A stretch of 61,895 bases of DNA from F1-60-MAGs027 sp044344715 (GCA_044344715.1 JBIJCI010000003.1:1-61895); one strand, 5' to 3'. Positions 16,541 through 24,416 are shown, numbered from the stretch's first letter. Numbers and translations are program-made. Notes: a model not told the origin generated them from the letters alone.

Positions 16541-17128
16541 TTAGGGGGACCGACTCGAGCGGACGTCCATACCGTGTTCCACGTGGAACGTCACTACTCG
16601 ACCGATGCGTTGCGGCGGTTGCACCTGGTACTCCGTACACCAGGCTGGATCCCAGCGAGAAGGTTCGGTGTCGGGTGGTTCGCTCACGATCACCCGGCCG
16701 TTATGTCGGGCCAACTGGCTGGCGAGTCGGAGTGTGGTTCGTGGTTCGGCAAAGCCCCGCGCCACCACCACATCGAAGCTCGCGCGCCAGGCCGAATCGC
16801 GAACTATCTGTTCAACATCCGCTGCTACGGGGACGACTCGGTCCGTCCAGCCGAGCAAGGTACACGCTCGCTGTAGTGCATCAATTCGCTTGCCTCGTCG
16901 GTCGACGAGCGTTACGTGAAGATCGGGTCGCTCTAGGGCAATGACCAGCCCGGGAACTCCTCCTCCCGTACCGAGGTCAAGCACCGTGCGGGCACCATGG
17001 GGGAGTGCAGCAACGAATTCCCGGGCATGGTCAATCACTGCTGAAATCGGCCATGCGCCAAGAGCACCCTCTGCTTGAGCGCGAGCGAGCACCGTATCAA
17101 GCAGTGTGCGTGATGCATCGCTCGTCAC
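16541..17128 (-). CDS. rsmG: 16S rRNA (guanine527-N7)-methyltransferase
   Basis: The 195-residue SAM-dependent enzyme methylates G527 of 16S rRNA; its loss gives low-level streptomycin resistance in other bacteria. The SAM-binding motif is VLDLGTGGGVPGLVIAL (about 48-64), followed by VTLVDRRGKRIDAL and VVVARGFAEP. The last residues (FHVEHGMDVRSSRSP) are shaped by an embedded parS site. GTG at 17128 has TACGCT (17140-17135) 6 nt upstream. Neighbours are parA and khpB, as usual near origins. Confidence 0.93.
   Translation of the reverse strand: MTSDASRTLLDTVLARAQAEGALGAWPISAVIDHAREFVAALPHGARTVLDLGTGGGVPGLVIALERPDLHVTLVDRRGKRIDALQRACTLLGWTDRVVPVAADVEQIVRDSAWRASFDVVVARGFAEPRTTLRLASQLARHNGRVIVSEPPDTEPSRWDPAWCTEYQVQPPQRIGRVVTFHVEHGMDVRSSRSP
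16576..16589. promoter_or_regulatory. parS: parS site 3, inside rsmG
   Basis: Third perfect GTTCCACGTGGAAC, 50 bp from site 2, within the rsmG coding region, where it encodes FHVEH in the C-terminal tail. Confidence 0.92.
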
Positions 17129-17134
17129 TCGCCC

Positions 17135-17140
17135 AGCGTA
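17135..17140 (-). promoter_or_regulatory. -10 element of rsmG
   Basis: TACGCT on the minus strand, 6 nt before the rsmG GTG, in the 63-bp gap after khpB; leaderless initiation is likely. Confidence 0.4.
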
Positions 17141-17191
17141 GGGCGACCAACCGCGGTGTTGTCGCTTGTCCGGGTTGCACCCGGTCTGGGG

Positions 17192-18040
17192 TTAGGCGCC
17201 GGCGGCGCGTGACACCACAACCCGACGGAATGGATCATCACCCTCAGAATGCGTAACAATGCCGTCCATTGTGGCAAGCGTGTCATGAACGATCTTGCGA
17301 TCGGCGGAATTCATCGGCTCGAGGATTCGGGGGGTGCCAGACTCCATGACGTCGCTTGCCACCTTCAGCGCAAACCGACCAAGTGCGTCCTTGCGACGCT
17401 GGCGGTAGCCACCAACATCGACCCGAAGACGAGTGTCGTGATCACCAAGTCGGCGCTGACTCACCACTCGTGTGACGTCCTGCAGGTTCGTCAGTGTCGA
17501 ACCACGCGGCCCGACGAACATCATCAAGTCGTCGCCGTGCACTGCAACCTCGATCTCGTCACCGTCAATCGTCGACTCAACACGTGCCGACAGGCCAGCA
17601 GCGGCGAACAGTCCATCCAGGAATGTGGTCGCAGCGTCACGCACCGTGGTGACAGGTACTTTGGGGGCGTCGGCGTCGCGACGCGGCTCGTCGTCCCCAT
17701 CCCCGCGGTTGTCACGACGATCGTCGGACTGACGATTGCGCGACGGCGTCCGTGGCTCGCTCGACCGTTCACGGCGACGCTCGCCGCCCCGGGAACGTGA
17801 ACGACCTCCACGGCGCTCGCCACCACGCTCGCCACCACGCTCGCGGCGTCCCGAATCACGGGCCGAGGTTGGTCGAACCCTGGCTCGCACCTTCGCCTCG
17901 CCACGCATCCGGCCGAAGAGACCGGGCTTGGGTTCCTCGAGTACCTCGATCTCGGCGTCCTCCCTGGCTACTCCCAGTTGGTCGAGTGCCAACGTCGTTG
18001 CATCCTCGACCGTTGCTGCGGTGATCGTTACCCATTCCAT
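17192..18040 (-). CDS. khpB: RNA-binding protein KhpB (Jag/EloR family)
   Basis: 282 residues: N-terminal Jag_N domain (1-55, with EEPKPGLFGRMRGEAKVRARV), a linker of about 65 residues very rich in Arg, Gly, Asp and Glu with repeated GGER, a KH domain (about 130-210, MMFVGPRGSTLTNLQDV) and a C-terminal R3H domain. Jag proteins bind RNA and influence cell elongation and division. ATG at 18040 with AAGGAG upstream. It follows yidC by 63 nt; the linker is longer and more Arg-rich than in Firmicute homologues. Confidence 0.92.
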   Translation of the reverse strand: MEWVTITAATVEDATTLALDQLGVAREDAEIEVLEEPKPGLFGRMRGEAKVRARVRPTSARDSGRRERGGERGGERRGGRSRSRGGERRRERSSEPRTPSRNRQSDDRRDNRGDGDDEPRRDADAPKVPVTTVRDAATTFLDGLFAAAGLSARVESTIDGDEIEVAVHGDDLMMFVGPRGSTLTNLQDVTRVVSQRRLGDHDTRLRVDVGGYRQRRKDALGRFALKVASDVMESGTPRILEPMNSADRKIVHDTLATMDGIVTHSEGDDPFRRVVVSRAAGA

Positions 18041-18103
18041 ATGTTGTGCTCCTTGTGATGAGATCGTGTGCTGATGTGATGTGGGGCGATGATGGTACGT
18101 TGC

Positions 18104-19063
18104 TCAGCGCTTCGGTGGCGTCGGGCGCTTCGGTGGACCGTCACCGCGAGGGGCCGCCGGGCGGTTCGGTGACGCCTGCTTGTTCTTTGACTGCGTCACG
18201 CGACGGCTCGGGAACTGCTCACTTTTGCCTGATTTTTCGGCCTTTTTTGATTGCTTTGCATCGTCGTCCTTCATCTCCCGAGCCTTGGCGCTGGCCTGCT
18301 GGGCTTGACGACCGATCGACTCGTCGTCACCGTAGAAGCGCTTGGTGATGTACGCCTGCTGACCGATGCGCACCAGCGCCTGGACGAAGTAGTAGACGAT
18401 CAGTCCGGTCGGCAACACCACCTGGAACACGGCGAAGGCAACCGGGAGGTACTGCATGATCTTCTGCTGACTGGCCGACATCGTCGGACTGACCGTCCGC
18501 GAGGCGACCATCCGTTGTTGGACGAAGTAGAGCAGGGCCAGTGCAACGACGAGTCCGGCGTACACGAGCCCGCGGACGAAGTCGTCGCGCATCACGTCGA
18601 TCGGCTGTACCGCAAGATCGAGCCCGATCGAGCGCATCTCGGTCTGTCCGATGAGCGAGCGGTACAACTCGGAGGACTCGTCGAGGTGTTTCGGAACGAA
18701 TCCGGCGGATTCCGACGGGCGGCTCGTCAATCCAGTGAGCAGCTGGAACATGATGATGAACACCGGCATCTGCGCCAGGAGCGGGAGACACGACGCGAGC
18801 GGGTTGACCTTGTGCTCCTGGTACAGCCGCATCATCGCCTCGTTCAGGGCCTGGCGATCGCCCTTGTGCTCGATCTGCAGACGGCGCAATTCGGGCTGCA
18901 AACGCTGCATTTCCAGCATTCCACGGGTGCTCTTCAGGGTGAGTGGTGTGATCACGATCATCACCACGATTGCCATGGCCCCGATGGACACTGAGTAGTC
19001 GTTGCTCCACGAGTAGATCCAGGCAATGAGCCATCCGATTCCGTTGAACAGCCAATCAAACAC
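18104..19063 (-). CDS. yidC: membrane protein insertase YidC
   Basis: A 319-residue YidC/Oxa1 insertase. Start VFDWLFNGIGWLIAWIYSW; conserved TPLTLKSTRGMLEMQRLQPEL loop, NPLASCLPLLAQMPVFI, and further helices up to VYYFVQALVRI; the cytoplasmic tail is Lys/Pro-rich. The frame extends upstream, but GTG 19063 is the likely start: AGGGGG sits 6 nt before it, it matches the family N-terminus, and it overlaps the yidD stop by 8 nt (GTGTTTGA). Confidence 0.94.
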   Translation of the reverse strand: MFDWLFNGIGWLIAWIYSWSNDYSVSIGAMAIVVMIVITPLTLKSTRGMLEMQRLQPELRRLQIEHKGDRQALNEAMMRLYQEHKVNPLASCLPLLAQMPVFIIMFQLLTGLTSRPSESAGFVPKHLDESSELYRSLIGQTEMRSIGLDLAVQPIDVMRDDFVRGLVYAGLVVALALLYFVQQRMVASRTVSPTMSASQQKIMQYLPVAFAVFQVVLPTGLIVYYFVQALVRIGQQAYITKRFYGDDESIGRQAQQASAKAREMKDDDAKQSKKAEKSGKSEQFPSRRVTQSKNKQASPNRPAAPRGDGPPKRPTPPKR

Positions 19064-19376
19064 GGTGTACCCCCTCATGTCGTTCACAGCACGCGGACAC
19101 ATGCACCGACTCGTCGGGAACCGGGTCGTACCCGGATGCACCAAACGGTCGGCACCGACCAAGTCGCCGAGCCGTGAGGAGACCCCCGCGCACCGCACCA
19201 TGGCGGTGAATGGCCTCGTGCGCATACTCCGAACAACTCGGAAAGAAGCGACAGGGTGACGGCATCCCCACCCGCTGACCCTGGTACCACTCGATGGCCA
19301 CCAGCATGGCGTGTCGCAGTCGCTGCGATATCCCCATCCTGTGGACAAGCGAAGTATCGTGTGTGACGACCGTCAC
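19056..19376 (-). CDS. yidD: membrane protein insertion efficiency factor YidD
   Basis: 106 residues with the YidD core IEWYQGQ, CRFFPSCSEYAHEAI and the CRPFGASGYDPVP tail; it supports YidC function at the inner membrane. GTG 19376 overlaps the rnpA stop (GTGA); an internal ATG at 19337 is an alternative start. A perfect DnaA box (19340-19348) lies in the 5' coding region. Part of the tightly overlapping rpmH-rnpA-yidD-yidC chain. Confidence 0.88.
   Translation of the reverse strand: MTVVTHDTSLVHRMGISQRLRHAMLVAIEWYQGQRVGMPSPCRFFPSCSEYAHEAIHRHGAVRGGLLTARRLGRCRPFGASGYDPVPDESVHVSACCERHEGVHRV
19340..19348 (-). promoter_or_regulatory. DnaA box (TTGTCCACA on the minus strand)
   Basis: Exact actinobacterial DnaA box inside the 5' end of yidD, about 0.8 kb from the dnaA start. 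Confidence 0.5.
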
Positions 19377-19744
19377 ATAGCCCCCTGGGGTTGCGTATCA
19401 TTGTGCGGAACGGACGATTTCGCGTGATTTTGGACGTGATCAAGTAATCGATCAAGGGTTGTCCCCAGCTGTCCCCAGCTCTTGTCCACAGCCTCGGGCT
19501 CAACCGCCAGCAGGTACCAACCGCTGGTGAGACGTGCCGACCGGACCCGCATCAGTTCCCGGAGCTGGCGACGGAGTCGGTTGCGGGTGACCGCAGGACC
19601 GATCCGCTTGGGTGTCGAGAACGCAACCCGGACACCTGCGGCTGCAGGGTCGTACGCCACGCGCAACGACATCGACGAATCCCGAACGGCACGTGTGCCA
19701 CGGAACGGTGCAAAACCCACCCGTCGTGGGATTCGACCGATCAC
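19373..19744 (-). CDS. rnpA: ribonuclease P protein component
   Basis: The 123-residue protein partners RNase P RNA in tRNA 5' maturation. Conserved basic block VTRNRLRRQLRELMR follows RVAFSTPKRIGPA. Sequence is divergent elsewhere. The frame is open further upstream, but GTG 19744 overlaps the rpmH stop (GTGA) and gives the family length; the longer form would read through rpmH in another frame. A perfect DnaA box lies at 19482-19490. Confidence 0.9.
   Translation of the reverse strand: MIGRIPRRVGFAPFRGTRAVRDSSMSLRVAYDPAAAGVRVAFSTPKRIGPAVTRNRLRRQLRELMRVRSARLTSGWYLLAVEPEAVDKSWGQLGTTLDRLLDHVQNHAKSSVPHNDTQPQGAM
19482..19490 (+). promoter_or_regulatory. DnaA box TTGTCCACA inside rnpA
   Basis: Exact actinobacterial DnaA box, preceded by two copies of GTCCCCAGCT (19461-19480), in the rnpA coding region about 0.65 kb from dnaA. 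Confidence 0.45.
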
Positions 19745-19875
19745 GCCGACAGTCGGGCGCGACCCTTTGAGCGTCGGGACTTCAGCACGGCACGGCCGGC
19801 CCTCGTCTTCATTCGCTTGCGAAAACCATGCTTTTTCGCACGACGACGCTTGTTGGGTTGAAATGTACGTTTCAC
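19741..19875 (-). CDS. rpmH: 50S ribosomal protein L34
   Basis: A 44-residue gene, GTG start at 19875, reading KRTFQPNKRRRAKKHGF and ending in SKGRARLSA, the unmistakable L34 pattern. GGAG lies about 9 nt upstream of the start. The stop TGA overlaps the rnpA GTG (GTGA). It is the first gene of the minus-strand chain that leaves the origin, divergent from dnaA across 270 bp. Confidence 0.97.
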   Translation of the reverse strand: MKRTFQPNKRRRAKKHGFRKRMKTRAGRAVLKSRRSKGRARLSA

Positions 19876-20145
19876 GCCTCTCTCCTGACGTCACTTACAA
19901 GGCGATTGGAAGCAACGGCGTCAAGGCTAGGGGAGTACGTGTGGTGCCACAACGCGTCGCCGACTCGTTTCGGCGGTCCTCGCACGGTCGAATTCGTCGG
20001 TTGTGATTCGTCGTTTTGACCCCTGTGGAAAACGTGCTACCTTGCCTGCCCCGCCCACGGCGGACCGTGACGACACACACAACAATCGAGTTACAGGACT
20101 GGAATTCTCCACACGGTGGGGGCTTCCTGTGGATGGAGGATCCAG
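19876..20145. promoter_or_regulatory. rpmH/dnaA divergent intergenic region with DnaA boxes
   Basis: This 270-bp gap holds the dnaA promoter (20016-20043). DnaA boxes are TGTGGAAAA (20024-20032), TTCTCCACA (20105-20113) and TGTGGATGG (20128-20136). A weak rpmH promoter may be TTGACG (19924-19919, minus) with TTGTAA about 18 bp on. No AT-rich unwinding stretch was seen here, so the unwinding region is placed in the dnaA/dnaN gap. Confidence 0.55.
20016..20043 (+). promoter_or_regulatory. dnaA promoter with DnaA box in the spacer
   Basis: -35 TTGACC (20016-20021), 16-bp spacer, -10 TACCTT (20038-20043). The spacer contains TGTGGAAAA, the complement of the DnaA box TTTTCCACA. Autorepression by DnaA is inferred. 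Confidence 0.6.
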
Positions 20146-21573
20146 ATGACGACGAACGACTCCGGCATCGACGCGTTGCGCGACCAACGCGACGGCTTGT
20201 GGGACCGGGCCTCGGCGGTGTTGCGCCAACAGGTCTCCGAAGCCGTCTGGTATTCCACGTTCAGTGACATCGTCGTCGAGCGCGACGACAACTCCGCCGT
20301 CGGCAAGGTTGGCGGAACGATGAGCCTCACCCTGCGGGTACCGAACGCATTCGTCCGTGACCGCGTGCTGACCCGGTACATGTCGTTGGTGCGCGACGCC
20401 CTGGATGAGGCCGGTGGATCCGCGCACGAGTTGCGCGTCGACGTGAGACAGATTGCAGCCAGTCCGATGACGGCGCCGTCGGCCACCGCCGCGCCGACAC
20501 CGGTCGTCGACGCTCACCATGCGTCCGCCAACCGCGGTGGCAGGGGTGGCGCCAGCGGGCTCAATCCGCGGTACACCTTCGATACGTTCGTGAAGGGCGC
20601 ATCCAACCAGTTCGCCCTCGCCGCAGCACAGCGAGTCGCCGAAACGCCCGGTCGTTCGTACAACCCGCTCTTCATCTACGGGTCGGCCGGACTCGGCAAG
20701 ACGCACCTCCTCCATGCCATCGGCTCGTACGTGCACGAGCACTACCCGAACTACGAGGTCCGCTACGTATCGACGGAGACGTTCCTCAACGAGTACGTCG
20801 ATGGCATCCGCAACAACACGATCAGTGCGTTCAAACGTCGGTACCGCGAGGTGGACGTCCTGCTGATCGACGACATCCAGTTCATGGAGGGAAAGGAGGG
20901 ACTCCAGGAGGAGTTCTTCCACACGTTCAACTCGCTGCACGGTGCATCGAAACAGATCGTCATCTCGAGCGACCGAGTTCCCGATGCGATCCCGACGCTC
21001 GAGGATCGTTTGCGGGGACGGTTCCGTTGGGGATTGATCACCGACATCCAGCCACCCGACGTGGAAACCCGGCTCGCAATTCTGCGCAACAAGGCCGAGC
21101 GCGAACGCCTCGATTCGTCGCCCGACGTCCTCGAGTTCATCGCCTCGAGCGTCACGACGAACATCCGAGAACTCGAGGGGGCGCTCGTCCGGGTCGCTGC
21201 GTACGCATCGCTCAACAAGACCCGGATCGACGTCGACCTGGCGCGCGAGCTGCTCGTCGACCTGGTCTCCCGCAGGGTCGGCAAACAGCGCTCGCCCGAA
21301 CAGCTGCTCTCGGAAATCTGCGACTACCTCGGGGTGAGCGTCGAGGCGGTGCGTGGTCGCAGCCGCCAACGACCCATCGTCGGAGCCCGCCAAACGGCGA
21401 TGTACGTCATCCGTGAGCTCACCGACCTGTCCTACCCGGCCATCGCCCGACTGTTCGGGGGTCGCGACCACACGACCGTGATCCACGCGGTGGAAAAGAC
21501 GCAGAACGTGATGAAGGATCGCCAGCTCGTCTTCGACCAGGTCAACGAACTCCTGCGGATGTTCAAGACATGA
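20146..21573 (+). CDS. dnaA: chromosomal replication initiator DnaA
   Basis: 475 residues: domain I (1-90), a variable linker with a Gly/Arg-rich stretch, AAA+ domain III with Walker A GSAGLGKT (Lys185) and Walker B DVLLIDDIQFM, and DNA-binding domain IV ending in GGRDHTTVIHAVEKT. It binds DnaA boxes as an ATP filament and opens oriC. ATG 20146 is chosen over 20116 because GGAGG lies 6 nt upstream and residues MTTNDSGI match family N-termini. Its own promoter region carries DnaA boxes. Confidence 0.98.
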   Translation: MTTNDSGIDALRDQRDGLWDRASAVLRQQVSEAVWYSTFSDIVVERDDNSAVGKVGGTMSLTLRVPNAFVRDRVLTRYMSLVRDALDEAGGSAHELRVDVRQIAASPMTAPSATAAPTPVVDAHHASANRGGRGGASGLNPRYTFDTFVKGASNQFALAAAQRVAETPGRSYNPLFIYGSAGLGKTHLLHAIGSYVHEHYPNYEVRYVSTETFLNEYVDGIRNNTISAFKRRYREVDVLLIDDIQFMEGKEGLQEEFFHTFNSLHGASKQIVISSDRVPDAIPTLEDRLRGRFRWGLITDIQPPDVETRLAILRNKAERERLDSSPDVLEFIASSVTTNIRELEGALVRVAAYASLNKTRIDVDLARELLVDLVSRRVGKQRSPEQLLSEICDYLGVSVEAVRGRSRQRPIVGARQTAMYVIRELTDLSYPAIARLFGGRDHTTVIHAVEKTQNVMKDRQLVFDQVNELLRMFKT

Positions 21574-21832
21574 GCGCCATCGGTGCACAACGTGGGGGTG
21601 ATCCGTGGAGCTCCTGTGGACGACTTGTGGACGAGGACCGTGTTGTCCGCAGACCGCAAACCACAACGGTGCGAGATGTGGTCGGCCACGGGCAACCTGT
21701 GACGACTGCAACCCTTGTCTACGCTGGGAAACACCCCGGTTATCCACAATCCACAGCACTTATTACTGCTATTGACATACGTACATCCGATATCGCTAAT
21801 CAGCCGAACGACCGAACATCGAGGAACCCGAC
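21574..21832. other. oriC: origin of chromosome replication, oriC
   Basis: The dnaA/dnaN gap contains DnaA-box matches: TGTGGACGA (21615-21623 and 21626-21634), TTGTCCGCA (21643-21651), perfect TTATCCACA (21740-21748) and weaker CAATCCACA (21747-21755). The box at 21740 is followed by AT-rich DNA from 21760 that reads TTA TTA CTG CTA TTG, resembling the DnaA-trio of basal unwinding systems. A dnaN promoter overlaps its end. Confidence 0.85.
21772..21800 (+). promoter_or_regulatory. dnaN promoter overlapping the origin unwinding region
   Basis: Consensus -35 TTGACA (21772-21777), 17-bp spacer and GCTAAT (21795-21800) as -10, 33 bp before the dnaN GTG. The -35 overlaps the last trio-like triplet, so initiation and dnaN transcription may interfere. 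Confidence 0.45.
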
Positions 21833-22927
21833 GTGAAATTCCGAGTGGAACGTGAAGAACTGAACGAAGTCCTGGGGGACGTGAGCCGCATTGCCACGTC
21901 ACGTACGAGCGCAATGCCCGCCCTTGCCGGGGTGGAGATGGTCGTTTCCGGGGACACCCTGACCCTTTCCACGACCGACCGCGAAATCTCCATGCAGTCG
22001 ACGCTCTCGGTCGGCGGACAGCGCGACGGTGTCGCGGTGCCGAACGCACGCGTGCTCACCGACCTCGTGCGGGGGCTCCCCGACGGGAAGTTGCAGATCA
22101 GTGCCGAGGGCGAATCACTCGTCGTCGAAGCCGCACGCAACCGGTCCTCGGTGCTCTGCTACGCCACCAACGACTTCCCCAAGATCCTCCTGGCGAGCGC
22201 ACCGGAAGGAACGGTGCCGGCAGGATTGTTCGGCGAGGCCCTACGGCAGGTGGTGCGGGCAGCGAGTGCCGATCTCACCCGACTCGCCCTGACCGGGGTG
22301 CTCCTCAGCAACCAATCGAACGGCCTCACGATGGTGGCAACCGACAGTTACCGGCTCGCCGTCAGGCAGGTGGCCGGCACGTCCCTGGCAGGCGAGAGTA
22401 CCGTCATCGTCCCGGCCCGTGCGTTGGGCGAGTTGCTCCGGCTGATCAAGGACCACGAGACCATCACCTACCGCCTCGCCGCCGATCGCGCCACGTTCAC
22501 CGTTGGGGGAACGACGATTTCGACGTCGCTGCTCAACGTGCAATTCCCCAACTACAACGGACTCGTACAGCCCTCGTATCCGAACACGCTCTCGACCAAC
22601 CGCGAGACCTTGCTCGACGCGGTCCGCAGGTCGAAGGTGTACGCACGCGACACCATTCCCGTACGGCTCACCCAGGCACCCGGTTCGCTCAAACTCTCGG
22701 TGCACACCAACGACACCGGCGAGACGATCGAGGAACTCGACGCCGACTACAAGGGACCCGAAATGACGATCGGGTTCAACCCCGACTACCTGCTGCAGGG
22801 TATCGAGGCGTGCAACGGCGAGACGATCAGCATCGAGTCGAGCGACCCGATCAAGCCCGCGGTGCTTCGCGGATCGACCAACGACGGTTACCTCTACCTG
22901 TTGATGCCGCAACGACTGACGTCGTGA
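21833..22927 (+). CDS. dnaN: DNA polymerase III sliding clamp (beta subunit)
   Basis: A 364-residue three-domain clamp: KFRVEREELNEVLGDVSR at the start, MVATDSYRLAVRQV in domain II, and C-terminal YLYLLMPQRL, which closes all bacterial clamps. It tethers polymerase III to DNA. GTG 21833 has GAGGAA about 9 nt upstream. Its TGA overlaps the recF GTG (GTGA). Confidence 0.98.
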   Translation: MKFRVEREELNEVLGDVSRIATSRTSAMPALAGVEMVVSGDTLTLSTTDREISMQSTLSVGGQRDGVAVPNARVLTDLVRGLPDGKLQISAEGESLVVEAARNRSSVLCYATNDFPKILLASAPEGTVPAGLFGEALRQVVRAASADLTRLALTGVLLSNQSNGLTMVATDSYRLAVRQVAGTSLAGESTVIVPARALGELLRLIKDHETITYRLAADRATFTVGGTTISTSLLNVQFPNYNGLVQPSYPNTLSTNRETLLDAVRRSKVYARDTIPVRLTQAPGSLKLSVHTNDTGETIEELDADYKGPEMTIGFNPDYLLQGIEACNGETISIESSDPIKPAVLRGSTNDGYLYLLMPQRLTS

Positions 22928-24033
22928 TCGTCCGCTCGCTGCAGCTCGCCGATTTTCGCAACTACCAACGACTCCAGCTCGAGCTGGGTGCCGGCGTGCA
23001 TGCGCTCGTCGGCGACAATGCACAGGGCAAGACCAACCTCGCCGAGGCGTTGGTCGTCGTTTCCACCATGAAGTCGTTCCGCGGCGTTCCGAACGAGCAC
23101 GTCGTCCGCAAGGGTGCGGCCAGTGCGATCCTTCGCGCCGAGGTGGTCCACGGCGACGGTCGGGAATTCCTGGTGGAGATCGAGCTGAAGCCCGTCGGTC
23201 GGTCCGTCGCGCAGATCAACCGCAAGCGGGTCGTACGAACGCGCGACCTCCTCACGGTGGTGCGCACCACCGTGTTCTCGCCCGACGACCGCTTCCTCGT
23301 GTACGGCGGTGCGGCACAGCGACGTCAGTTCCTCGACGAGTCGATCGTGGCGGCGGATCCGGCGAAGGCGGACCTCGTGGCCGAGCTGGAACGGGTGCTG
23401 CGACAGCGCAACGCCCTGTTGAGGGATGCCGCCGGTCGTGCATCCTCGACCACGCTCGCCGCCCTCGATGCCTGGGACGACAAGTTCGCGGCGGTCGGCG
23501 ACGAGATGGGTCGGGCGCGGGCCGCGTTCGTCGAAACGATTGCACCCCTCGTGCAGACCGCGTACCAATCACTCGTCGACGATGCGTGCAAGGTCCACCT
23601 CTCCTACGATGCACCCTGGCGCGACACCGGTCTGGCGAGCAACCTGGCCGGTGAGAGGGACGACGATCTTCGTCGCGGCACCTCGACGGTCGGGCCGCAC
23701 CGCGACGACCTCATCGTCGAACTCGACGACTTCGCGACGCGCACGCAGGGTTCGCACGGCGAACAGCATTCACTCGGACTCGCGTTGCGGATGGCGGCGC
23801 ACCAGGCGGTGACCAACGAGCACGGCACACCACCCCTCGTCGTGCTCGATGATGTACTAGCCGCCCTCGACGACCGCCGGGCGGGCGCCCTCTTTGACCG
23901 CCTCCTTGCGGCGGTGCCGTACGGTCAGATGATCGTGACCAGTGCACACACGTTGCCGCGATCACCCCGTGTCACCCGTTGGTTACGAGTGTCGGGCGGA
24001 ACCATCACGGAGGAGTCGTCGGCGCGACCATGA
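22924..24033 (+). CDS. recF: DNA recombination/repair protein RecF
   Basis: 369 residues; SMC-like ATPase with Walker A GDNAQGKTN (Lys36), signature region near GSHGEQHSLGLALRMA and Walker B VVLDDVLAALDD. It helps load RecA at ssDNA gaps with RecO and RecR. Start GTG 22924 (VIVRSLQLADFRNYQ) matches the family and overlaps the dnaN stop; the longer open frame upstream is read-through of another frame of dnaN. Coupled to DUF721 by ATGA. Confidence 0.97.
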   Translation: MIVRSLQLADFRNYQRLQLELGAGVHALVGDNAQGKTNLAEALVVVSTMKSFRGVPNEHVVRKGAASAILRAEVVHGDGREFLVEIELKPVGRSVAQINRKRVVRTRDLLTVVRTTVFSPDDRFLVYGGAAQRRQFLDESIVAADPAKADLVAELERVLRQRNALLRDAAGRASSTTLAALDAWDDKFAAVGDEMGRARAAFVETIAPLVQTAYQSLVDDACKVHLSYDAPWRDTGLASNLAGERDDDLRRGTSTVGPHRDDLIVELDDFATRTQGSHGEQHSLGLALRMAAHQAVTNEHGTPPLVVLDDVLAALDDRRAGALFDRLLAAVPYGQMIVTSAHTLPRSPRVTRWLRVSGGTITEESSARP

Positions 24034-24347
24034 ACCATCGCAACCCCGGGGATCTCCCGCCGACCGTCACGCTGCAACAGCAGCTCTCACGCCTCCTCGG
24101 CTCGCTCGGCTCCGACGATGCAACGAGCGTGCAGGGTGTGTTCGGCGCATGGCAGGAACTGGTCGGCGATGCGGTGGCCGCGCACGTCCAACCGGTCAAA
24201 CTCGACCGTTCCACGCTCGTGGTCGAGGCCGATGATCCCCATTGGGCGACGGAGATGCGCTTCCTCGAGTCGTCCCTGTGCGCGAAACTCTCGCAGCGGA
24301 CCACCACGCCGGTGACATCGCTCGACGTGCGCATCAAGCGCCGCTAA
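24030..24347 (+). CDS. DUF721 (DciA-like) protein
   Basis: 105 residues with the DUF721 core: VFGAWQELVGDAVAAHVQPV and STLVVEADDPHWATEMRFLE. DUF721 includes DciA, the ancestral loader/operator of the replicative helicase in bacteria without DnaC or DnaI; neither was seen here, so a DnaB-loading role is plausible. ATG 24030 overlaps the recF stop (ATGA). Position recF-DUF721-gyrB is conserved in Actinobacteria (Rv0004). A hairpin follows. Confidence 0.88.
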   Translation: MNHRNPGDLPPTVTLQQQLSRLLGSLGSDDATSVQGVFGAWQELVGDAVAAHVQPVKLDRSTLVVEADDPHWATEMRFLESSLCAKLSQRTTTPVTSLDVRIKRR

Positions 24348-24365
24348 GTCGGTACGTCCTCGCAT

Positions 24366-24389
24366 CGGGGTTCGTTCTTCCGAGCCCCG
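24366..24389 (+). terminator. hairpin between the recF operon and gyrB
   Basis: Nine-pair stem CGGGGTTCG / CGAGCCCCG (one G-U), loop TTCTTC, just before the predicted gyrB -10 TAGAAT (24398-24403). Likely ends the dnaN-recF-DUF721 transcript. Confidence 0.5.
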
Positions 24390-24416
24390 TACACACCTAG
24401 AATAAGGAGACTGTCC

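Noticed and set aside
16434..16640. Small minus-strand frame with repeated VPRGT and FHVE peptides
   Set aside because: The repeats are the parS palindromes read as codons, not a repeat protein.
19461..19480. Tandem GTCCCCAGCT GTCCCCAGCT
   Set aside because: Lies in rnpA and encodes part of KSWGQLG; only two copies and no similarity to a known binding site, though the adjacent DnaA box is kept.
19886..19893. TGACGTCA palindrome upstream of rpmH
   Set aside because: An 8-bp palindrome is expected by chance in a window this long and has no recurring partner nearby.
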